Shown here piece by piece: positions 55,840-64,000 of a stretch of DNA of 64,000 bases (positions within the stretch are counted from its first letter, which is position 1; every line of letters starts with the position of its first letter). The notes under the pieces were generated by a model. The model had not been told where the DNA came from, ran no database searches, and was given only the letters and a program-made list of their open reading frames with translations. This DNA is from Clonostachys chloroleuca (taxonomy: Eukaryota > Ascomycota > Sordariomycetes > Hypocreales > Bionectriaceae): NCBI GenBank assembly GCA_037952775.1, contig JBANAY010000001.1, forward strand, positions 372,001-436,000, read 5' to 3'. The position numbers and the translations under genes are program-made.

Positions 55840-56375
55840 TGCTATTGTTTGGGCTTCGAGAACAAGTTGAACAATTGAAGCAATTGAGTTATAGGATGAC
55901 GCGTGATGACGGTTGTTGGAGGTCAGTGGATAAATGCACCGGATGGAGGAAACGGTCGGCTTCTTACATATACGTTGCGCTTTGTTACATGTCTCAGGCA
56001 CATGATATGTACTTCCCTCAGTCAAGGGTGTTAGCTCGGGTTACTCCAGAGCTTATCAGGTCATCTCAACCAGACCAACGGGTTCTCGATAATCTGGGAT
56101 AGTGCAGCATTGCCCCCGGTTTATGCCCCCGTCTCTGGCTTGCCCCAGTTTTGATACGGCCCAGCTCATAAATCTTACGCGGGCACATTGGGGCCGGAAA
56201 TGGGTTTCCCGTCATCCCACTTTGCTCCTCCCCTCAGGCTCTGTCCGTTCCAATGCCCACTTTGATATTGAAATTGCCAATTCGTGCCCACCCAAGACCT
56301 CTCGCGAGACACTCATTCTCAGTAGCTAAGGTAGCTAAGCCGCAATTGGTTTTTCTTACTGGCGTCGAATGAAGC
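55840..56375. promoter_or_regulatory. divergent promoter between permease and C2H2 regulator
   Basis: 536 bp between opposite starts, without a credible ORF. The shared location suggests that the regulator may control its neighbour permease. No clear operator seen. Confidence 0.5.
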
Positions 56376-58897
56376 ATGTATCCATGTACAGAGCGAGGTT
56401 GCTCTAGAGTGTACAAGAGGCCGGAACATTTGAGTCGGCATCGCCTCAATCGTAAGTTGACCCATGAATGAGATAGTCCATGAGAAACAGGCATGGAGCA
56501 CCATGATGTCTGAAGTATGGAAGTTGTTAACCGCCGTGCTGAGTGTTTAGACCAACCACGCAAAATCCACACATGCGCTGTTTGCCACAAGAATTTCGTC
56601 CGCCTGGACCTCATGCAAAGACACACGCGACGGCATGACCGTGGCATGATATATCGCAACTCCGGGGGCTTCATAAATCGTGATGCGGTGGGTGACATTG
56701 ACAAAAGCCTGCCACCAAGTGATTCTGTTAGAGTCTCACCCGCGGTGGAGCTGCGCGGGCAAGGTGATATATCCCCCAATGAGTTACGCCCGGAACACGT
56801 CATGAACTCCCCAGCCTTCGGGAGGGCAGAGGTGGAGTCAGCTGAGGTTAATGCATCGGACCTGGATGATCCTCTTCTTGCCCATCAAGTGCAGGTACAG
56901 CAACATGTTGCTGTTCAACCAATGGAGAGACTGGGTGTGGAACATCTTTCCTTCTTCGACGAGTCCAATGATGCCACCAGCTTGATGCAAGATTTGGATT
57001 GGTTATTTGACGCGAGCTCTTGGGATGGGTCCGGCGAAGTGGACGGCATCAACCTGCATTCCCCCGCAAATGCACCAACAACTTCCCCTGTCTCAGATGC
57101 ATCTGTGGGGAGAGACATAATATCCCAGCTTGAGAATACATACAGGCTGCCTCGTGAGAGGATTCTGTCCTCTTTGTCATATCTGCCCAAAGAAGTGCTG
57201 ACCTCGTCTTTTTTTGAAAGTAAGACCTTGGAACAATTCATGCTGAGCTATTGGGAAAACTACAACGCTCATTTCTTTCTACTTCATCAACCTACGTTCT
57301 GCGTGCAAGATGCCCCACCGCTATTGCTCGTAGCAATCCTGACGCTTGGAGCCACGCTCTCACCGGATGAAGGGCATTATCGAGTAGCGGAAACAATCCA
57401 TCAGAATCTGCGGTGGCTAATCTTTACTGTAAGTGAGGTTCAATTCATACTGCTGACTTCTGGTGCGGGGCCATGCATCTCCCGTTCTTACAAACGAGAC
57501 TAATTAACTGGCATAGAGTCCGAGTTTCCAAGTACCCGCGCCTTTATGGGTGATTCAGGCGTTATTGATGGTTCAGGCATATGAGAAGATGTTCTCAACG
57601 AGGAAATTGCATGAGATGTCTCATATTTTCCATTACTCTGTTATTACGGTATGCCAATTTTCGGTTCAATCTTTTGTGAACCATCACATACTAACGTAGG
57701 CGAAAGCTTATGCGGCGAGGCAGCTATTATTCGGAAGATCAGGAGGAACCCGGGGAGATATCTTCTTTGGAAAAGTCTTGGTATCGATGGGTAAAGAGAG
57801 AACTCTCCTATCGAGCCGCATTCTTTGCGTTCATCATGGATTCACAGCATTCTTCCATTTTTGGGCATACTGCTGCACTGTCACTCAATGACATTCAGCT
57901 ACCACTGCCTTGCACCGATGTGCTCTGGAATGCGCCGACGGCATCGATATGGAACAAGGAGCGATCCAGAGTTCAACCAAGCCCGTTATTCCTACCAGCA
58001 CTTCGAGCCTTGCTATCACGCCATCCCATCCCCCATACCTATAGCCCCTTTGCCCGGTTTGTCCTTCTCCATGGTCTGTTTTGCCTAACAAGGCACATGC
58101 TTTCTAGGGATCAGACAGCATCCTGCATAAGCGTTCATGAGCAGAATAGTAGTTCCGGAGCAACATCCTCCTCCAGCCCAGAACAAGACAACTGGAAAGA
58201 TCGTCTAGACCGTGCGATAGACACATGGTCGTTCAGCCTGCTAAGCCAAACTCCGTCCCTGTGCCTCGAAGCTGCCCGTCCGTTACAGCGGATTGCTCAC
58301 GTTAGCATCCATGTGTCACTTGTCGACTGCCACATTCTTGCGGGAGCACCCAACCTTGCCACGGGCGTGAGGACTGAGCATGACAGCGTTCAATGGGCGC
58401 GGGCTTATGAGCGAGTATCCAAGTGGGCACATCACCCTAATGTGAAGAGGCCTCTCAGCCATTGTCTGCTTCTGATTCAAGAAACCATGTTCACCCGAGC
58501 TCGGTATGTGGCTGCAGAAGATAGCATCATCCTCAAGCCATGGGTTCTCTACAACACGACACTTGTACTATGGGCTTACGGTGCGGTTGTCTGCGGTGCC
58601 CGGGAATCGCCCGGTCTCGCTCAGGACCACACTATCGATAATGGTACACATAAATGGTCGGCCGAGGAGTATCTCTCCCATATGCTCAATGGCCTAATGG
58701 GAGATGGCGACCTCTCTCAACTTCCAGGAACTAACAGGACGTCAGGGTTAATTACAGCAGTCCGGTTGGCATTGGAAGGCTGTAGATGGGAGCTTCTAGA
58801 AGAGGCCAGAGAAACCTTACAACGTATAGCAACACAAACGCTAGTGTTTCCCCCGCTAACGGCAGACGATATAGTAGTTAATGATTTGTCAAACTAA
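56376..58897 (+). CDS. C2H2 zinc-finger transcription factor with fungal_trans domain
   Basis: Exons 56376-56451, 56551-57428, 57517-57648 and 57707-58897 give 758 aa. The tiny first exon matters: it encodes finger 1, with C-x4-C-x12-H-x3-H beginning at residue 4, and the intron splits its last His. Finger 2 (CAVCHKNFVRLDLMQRHTRRH) follows directly. An in-frame stop just upstream fixes the ATG. A long acidic linker leads to the fungal_trans region (LWVIQALLMVQAYEKMF, FIMDSQHSS). The last intron acceptor was set at 57706 to give IT-LMRRGS, the usual family joint. Regulators of this build often control local catabolic genes. Confidence 0.93.
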
Positions 58898-58965
58898 TGA
58901 GTAGTGTATTTTGGAGCTAGACAGTTAGCTTCCCTGCGAAAAGCTCACGCGAAAACATAATCTCA

Positions 58966-60055
58966 TCAACCCGCGAACTTATGCTTGTCCGTGCCGGTAA
59001 CTCCGGTTGGTGCCTTGTACAGAAACATGTGGCCACCTTCGTCCTCAGCCTTTGCAGTTGACTTCCTATCTTTGCCTGTTGCGACATAGAGTAGATTCAT
59101 ATTCTTCCCTCCCCACGTCGTGCAAGCCATGTTCCTCGCAGTGAAAAGAATATCTTTCAGATGGACGCCCTCTGGAGAGAATACCATCACTCGATTTGAA
59201 TCGAAAACAGCTATCCACAGGTTGCCCTTGGTACTATAACGTGATTGTGAGCCAAGAAGATTCCCCTCTACATAATTAGGCCGTCAGGACTTACTCTACT
59301 ACCATTCCATCCGGCTCGCCGAAGCTGTCTCGTCGATCAATGAACAATTTCTTGTTGGAGATGACGCCTGTTTCCGCATCGAAATCGTAGCTGAAGACTT
59401 TCATCGCAACTGAGTCGTTCACATACACTTGCAATTCTGTCAGCTTGGTGACTATATTGTGTAAGTGCGCGGTAAAGATGTGCTCACTGGTTTTATTGTC
59501 CGGGCTCCAGGCTAAGCCATTACCACAAACAAAGCCATTATCCATTTCATAAAGACTTCCATCAGGGTCGTACCTCCATAAACGGCCGATGGGCGTCCCA
59601 TAGCTTTCGGGAAGTTTGTTCGGCCCGAAACTCATGGCCTTGATATCAATCTCCGCCAGCCAGAATCGTCCTTTTACATCAACGCCGCCGTCATTGAACC
59701 GTCGAATTGCCCTATCCTCTGTCGGGATGATCTCTTTGAGAACGTCTAGTCGGCCGGTCTCCTCGTCAAGGAATGCAACGCCCTGGTAATAGGCGCATAT
59801 ATAACTTCCGGGTGTGTCCTTTCGGAAGAAATGCACCGTCACGCTGTCTGAGAGCTTCAGGATGCGAGCGCGGCCAAGGGCGGCACCCGTATCTGGGTTG
59901 ACCTTCAGGATGTGCAGCTCCGGAGGGTTTGCGAGACAGTCGACCCAGTGCAGAGAAGAGTCGCTGTCTCGGTAAATAGGTGCTTCGCCCAATATCATTG
60001 GGGGGTCGCAGTGATACCAGGCTGCACCGCCGTTTATAGCTTCAAGACCGATCAT
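58966..60055 (-). CDS. SMP-30/gluconolactonase-family lactonase
   Basis: Exons 59295-60055 and 58966-59233 (intron 59234-59294) give 342 aa. The six-bladed propeller metal ligands are all in place: Glu in LGEAPIY, Asn in RFNDGG, Asn in GNGLAWSPD and Asp in GEPDGM. The family opens sugar lactones or other lactones, or hydrolyses organophosphates, in a metal-dependent way. Stop codons of this gene and the C2H2 regulator face each other 68 bp apart. It diverges from the hydrolase at 60541. Confidence 0.93.
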
Positions 60056-60540
60056 TTTTGTTATCACCAGGCCCGACTCCTGCGCACAAGTTATATCTGC
60101 ATCGAAAAGGACAAGACTCTAGCATAAATCAGGCTTTAGAGAGGCAGAAAGTAAGAGGCAAGAGCGGCCAAATAGATTTAGAATACAGCTTAGGCTTCCC
60201 CGCTGGAACGTTGATGAAGTAATCATGGGTGTTGTTGCAGTTTTGCCCAGCCGAGAATATCCGATAACAGCCATCGCTAAAAGCACCAACTACCTAACTG
60301 CAGGCCCGCGTAACGCTTAATAATAACTGCCCACTCAGTGCGGGCAGTAAGCAATATGTGGGATGTACCACCCACGCAGGACGATCATTTACCCATTTAC
60401 CCTGAAGTGCGATGATGTTTGAGACGCATTCACATTCACATTCACGTTCGTTAAAGCTTGGAAACCGCCCGAGCCTATGATACGATCTAGCTAGATCCAT
60501 CCCTGATCCCTGTGGTTTCAGTTACTAAACCCTCCTCGCC
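60056..60540. promoter_or_regulatory. divergent promoter between lactonase and HSL-type hydrolase
   Basis: 485 bp between opposite starts. A small hexamer repeat (about three CATTCA units) lies at 60426-60443, on the hydrolase side. No other signal recognised. Confidence 0.5.
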
Positions 60541-61639
60541 ATGGCAACGCAATCAACCTTCCCTCAACCTCCCTACCCTCTTCACCACTCAGTGAAAGAT
60601 CTGCTGGACCCCGAGTATGTTAAATTCTACGACGAATACCTTCTCAATGCGCCGCAGGTACACTACCAACCAGTTTCTGCCTCTCGTGTTGGAGGTCGGC
60701 TAATTCCAGTAATAACTTAACACTATAACCTCTCTCCTGTTTACCCTGCAGGTTTCTAACGAGCAATAGGGAGGAACTGACCCAGTGCCTGTAGGGGCCA
60801 CGACTGATGTTCAGCTTCCCCGCAAGGAATCTGCAGGAGCTCCGGTTCCTGTGAGGGTCTTCATCCCTCCGGGAACACCACCCGCTTCAGGATGGCCAGT
60901 CTTCCTTTGGTACCATGGAGGCGGCTGGGTATTGGGAAATATCGACTCCGAAAACAGTCTCTGCACCAACCTGTGTGTCAGCGCAAAGTGTGTGGTCATT
61001 ACCACAGACTATCGTCTGGCACCGGAGAGCCCGTTTCCTGCTGCAGTCCACGATGCCTGGGAGACTGTACTTTGGGTTGTTAAAGGTGAGGCGGCTCCCG
61101 CTTTGAACACAACTCTTGACCTTTCCAAGTTATCCATTGGCGGCTCGAGCGCCGGTGGCAATCTAGCGGCCGTTATGACACACAGGGCGCTCGGGCATGA
61201 GGTGTTTGTTGGCCAGCCAGGCTTCAAATACCAGATCTTGGTAGTTCCCGTGACGGACAATACTGCGTCCACTGAATCAAGTCCTACATACAAATCATAC
61301 GAACACACTGCGGCTTTACCGGCTGACAAGATGTTGTGGTACCGACGTCACTACCTGCCAAATGAGGCGGACTGGTTATCGCCCGAAGCATCGCCTCTTC
61401 ACGCCACTGTTGAAACATTCTCCAAACTGCCACCTGCACTGATTGTTGTCGCCGGCTTGGATGTGCTGCGGTGGGAAGGAGAGGAATACGCACGGAAGAT
61501 GAAGGAATCCGGTCGTCAGGCTGAAGTAGCAGTGATCGAAGGAGTGCCGCATCCATTTATTGTCATGGACGCAGTGCTACAAAAGGGCAGAGATGGTGTG
61601 AAGCTGGTTTGTGAGAAGCTTACGGAAGCTCTCGAGTAG
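60541..61639 (+). CDS. alpha/beta hydrolase of the hormone-sensitive-lipase family
   Basis: Exons 60541-60708 and 60770-61639 (intron 60709-60769) give 345 aa. An earlier donor at 60658 is possible but would remove the conserved VHYQPVSASR stretch, and the acceptor at 60750 leads to a stop, so the pair given is preferred: LIP joins GGTDPVPVG. Oxyanion motif YHGGGW, nucleophile in GGSSAGGN, Asp in GLDVLR, and His in GVPHPF. A soluble esterase or amidase acting on small acyl esters is likely. It lies head-to-head with the lactonase, which suggests joint use. Confidence 0.93.
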
Positions 61640-62053
61640 GTATCAAAATTCGGTAGAGAACAATCTATATCAGAAATCACTTGGAAGAGAACCTTTCATG
61701 TAAATTACTTGATGCGAAAACTGGAAAGGACTTGATATGAGTTGGTCTGATAGGGTGCGTTTCTTTTACTCACTGTGTTCATAGTTCAGATCAACAGGCT
61801 CATCTGAACCTTCCTTTTTAGCTTTGGATTTTGATCACAGTTAAAGTATCACTGAGAATGTTTTCACTTTCAGTTTTGCTTTTGCACCACATATGACGGC
61901 GTTGAGACTTCTCGGTAGGTAATTGACTATGCTTAGAGTGAAAATCCCAGGGGTGTGATCTCCTTTTGAAATAATGAATATAGTAATTTCATGTAATTTC
62001 TATCAAGCGCAGGTTTTGCTACAGAATCAACCCAATTTTAATTCGTCGGCTAA
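61640..62053. other. intergenic, convergent 3' ends
   Basis: 414 bp of AT-rich DNA between hydrolase and RidA stops. No gene seen. Confidence 0.5.
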
Positions 62054-62574
62054 TTACAGTACTGCGGTGCACTCAATTTCGATATCAGTGTTGAGAGGAA
62101 GCGTCTTAACAGCAACGCATCTAGAGGAGGTCAATGTTCTAAAATTCTGATCGAGCAAAGAATATAAAACAACTTACGTTCGACAAGGCTTGATGTCACC
62201 CCAATAGGTGGAGTAGACCTCATTCATTTTCGCAAAGTCATCCATGTTCGATAAGAAGACGTTGACCTTGACCACTTTGTCGAGGCTTGTCCCCGCTGCC
62301 TCGAGGATAGCACTCAGGTTTTTGATGCATTGATGCTGAGAAGGAAAGAAATGTCAGTGCTGCTGGTTGATGCTGCTGGGTTTTGCTTCATATGAAGGAA
62401 TCTGATGCTTACAGTGTGAGCTTGAATGTCACCATTGATGATCTTCCCCGTCTCTGCATCCATGGGAACAGCTCCGGAGCAGAAGATTAATCCATTGGCG
62501 ATAATGGCCTGGCTGTAGATACCGGGAAGCGGTGGAGGAGCCTTGGTGGTGAGGACAGGGGTCTTGGTGTGCAT
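62054..62574 (-). CDS. RidA/YjgF-family enamine/imine deaminase (canonical)
   Basis: Exons 62413-62574, 62178-62335 and 62054-62120 (introns 62336-62412 and 62121-62177) give 128 aa. All hallmark strands are present: [41 protein letters not shown], and the C-terminal [13 protein letters not shown]. The Arg in RTCV is the imine-contacting residue, so this copy should be active, unlike the family member at 31991. Typical role: hydrolysis of reactive 2-aminoacrylate or of enamines formed in amine catabolism. It is the last gene of the catabolic-looking block. Confidence 0.95.
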
Positions 62575-63131
62575 CTTAGTGAATGGTCAAATTTTAGACA
62601 ATGGAGAAACCTGGAGATTATTGAACGCAAACAATTCTCTTCTAAAACGACCTTGACGGGGAGAAGGAACAGCTATGGGATTCAATGGCAGGATCAGTGA
62701 TAGTTATTCAGCTGTACTGATGGGTCTGTTCGGATGGGTCGCTCCTCCGTAGAGCCCACTTACGTGGGTTATTACGCGGGCAAGATGGGAGAAGCCCAAC
62801 ATACTTATCACGCGAGTATGGGGACTGTTGTGTGGCCTGGTGATTACCTGTGACATATGGGACTATTGTACATTAATACTGGCATGAACACGTCTCCAAG
62901 GGAGCCGTGTATGTAAAGTTGCATCTTTTCACAATAATTTGGGCACGGTAGTACTATTAAAAAAATTAGTTTCATAGGCACCTTGAGACCACTCTTTTGA
63001 GGAAGGCTTGATCTAATGTGTTGGTTAGTTGATAAAAGTACCTTTAGTAAGAGAGTCATGTCATAGATACTTGTGTTGTTGCTGTAAATGAGACAAGTGT
63101 GCTGCAAATAGACTGTTCGTGAAACAGCAAG
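62575..63131. other. intergenic region upstream of RidA
   Basis: 557 bp between the RidA start and the stop of the right-edge gene. Contains no credible ORF. Confidence 0.5.
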
Positions 63132-64000
63132 TTATTTGATCCTCAAGAATCCTAAACTCCTACCACTTAAAGGCTCAAAATGGTCTGGGAATTCTACCGT
63201 GTCCAGTTGGCCGCCCTTTGCGTCGATGCCACGCACCATGGCCGAGCCTACTATTTCCCTTCGCATCCTTAATGTCGGCATGTCTCTGCGTCGCATCTTG
63301 GGATTCCCCAACTTCTTTGAAGGCTCAAGCCTTGCAACCATGGGAAAAGCCATGTCCTGCAGCATGAGCAGGTCGTCGCCGTCGCAGACTCCTCGAACGC
63401 CAGGCGCAGTAAGTCCCATTAGGCCCATCTCGGTGATGAAGAACTCTCGACCAGTGAGAAAGTCGCATAGATCTTGGAAAACAAGATGCACTTGAGTCGA
63501 TTTGCGCTTCTCGGTACGACGCCACGTGGAGAGTTCGCCAGTCGGTCCGCCACGGAAGAGTGAAGGTCGGGATCTTTTCGACGATAAGGTGCTGTTGTAG
63601 GTCCCATTCTTGCTGTGAGTGGCTTTTTCTGATTCTTCAACCAGAGGAACCGCGGGATCGGTTGGATAATCACGTTGTGCTTCGTCTGGAGAACCCGGAT
63701 GTTCCAGGTCGCAATCTGCGCGTTGCGGTTCTGCATGGAGTTCATCGTCAGCAGAAGCGTTTGAATCGTCCGCAAAATCGCTTGAATTGTCGCCATAAAT
63801 GCTGCTAGCCCTATGCCTAGGTTCGCTCATCATTGTGCTCTTGTTTAGTATTTTGAACGAGTAGGCGCCCTCAACTGGCCTCGTTCCCAATGGCTGACCG
63901 GCCTCGTCGAAATACATCTTGTCTAAAAGAGGATCGCCATCTTCCGCATTAGATTGGCAGAGGATAAGGGCACTATCAGGGCGGTCACTATAGGCCTCGT
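63132..64000 (-). CDS. C-terminal part of a large fungal protein, possibly HET-related; runs off the right edge
   Basis: The minus-strand frame is open from 63132 to the edge of the window, at least 289 codons, so the 5' part is missing. An acidic, Ser-rich, disordered stretch comes first. It is followed by a compact region with GREFFITEMGLMGLTAPGV, GDDLLMLQDMAFPMVARL and EIVGSAMVRGI. That pattern resembles the C-terminal beta domain that follows the HET domain in heterokaryon-incompatibility-type proteins, where a GRRFF...GxxGL...GD...V...P..LR..G order is common. The HET core itself would be outside the window, so the assignment is tentative. Confidence 0.6.
   Translation of the reverse strand, partial: EAYSDRPDSALILCQSNAEDGDPLLDKMYFDEAGQPLGTRPVEGAYSFKILNKSTMMSEPRHRASSIYGDNSSDFADDSNASADDELHAEPQRADCDLEHPGSPDEAQRDYPTDPAVPLVEESEKATHSKNGTYNSTLSSKRSRPSLFRGGPTGELSTWRRTEKRKSTQVHLVFQDLCDFLTGREFFITEMGLMGLTAPGVRGVCDGDDLLMLQDMAFPMVARLEPSKKLGNPKMRRRDMPTLRMRREIVGSAMVRGIDAKGGQLDTVEFPDHFEPLSGRSLGFLRIK

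Noticed and set aside
57692..57700. Acceptor at 57700 for the last intron of the C2H2 regulator
   Set aside because: It puts the rest of the protein out of frame; the acceptor at 57706 joins cleanly.
60658..60769. Longer intron, or an in-frame stop at 60766-60768, in the HSL-type hydrolase
   Set aside because: The intron 60709-60769 keeps the conserved VHYQPVSASR stretch and removes the stop, so the gene is intact.

Overview
The window is genomic DNA of a filamentous ascomycete (Pezizomycotina). The evidence is many short GT-AG introns of about 50-110 nt, fungal-type transcription factors (Zn(II)2Cys6 and C2H2 plus fungal_trans), a fungal multi-modular NRPS ending in a terminal condensation domain, a highly reducing iterative PKS, an FSH1-type hydrolase and a Fur-type NCS1 permease. 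Genus cannot be fixed from the sequence alone. Exon boundaries below were worked out by hand from frame continuity and splice signals.

Layout. (1) 1-20502 (+) is the 3' part of a giant NRPS that begins beyond the left edge. It holds five complete A-T pairs, one epimerization domain, two unusual 'full C plus orphan C-lobe' tandems and a terminal C domain. Module 1 carries three one-base frameshifts. (2) 20683-24448 is a graveyard: a GH79 glycosidase relic (-) and a PaxM-like FAD monooxygenase relic (+), tied together by a ~120-bp inverted repeat. (3) 24707-32500 holds an epoxide-hydrolase-like protein lacking its catalytic Asp and His, an asparagine-synthetase-like amidotransferase, a cytochrome P450 and a RidA-family protein. 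The last two share a divergent promoter with a perfect TTCGG-N6-CCGAA palindrome. (4) 34987-46882 holds an AflR-like regulator, an FSH1/LovG-like serine hydrolase diverging from an HR-PKS (KS-AT-DH-degenerate ER-KR-ACP), and a membrane-anchored cytochrome b5. (5) 47597-49527 holds a broken alcohol-acetyltransferase-like gene and a stray ACP fragment with the attachment Ser lost. (6) 49758-53439 holds two small secreted-protein loci in otherwise gene-poor DNA. (7) 54081-62574 looks like a separate catabolic block: NCS1 permease, C2H2 regulator, SMP-30 lactonase, HSL-type hydrolase and canonical RidA. A partial gene, possibly HET-related, runs off the right edge.

How it may work together (inference). 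The HR-PKS would make an unsaturated or partly reduced acyl chain, because its ER nucleotide site is degraded. The FSH1 hydrolase could release it, and the NRPS would attach it to, or build, a peptide of at least six residues with one or more D-residues, released by the terminal C domain, probably by cyclization. The amidotransferase, P450, RidA and cytochrome b5 are candidate tailoring or support functions and the AflR-like protein the pathway regulator. Several members are broken, so the locus may be a partly decayed lipopeptide cluster, though some one-base shifts sit in short homopolymers and could be sequence errors.
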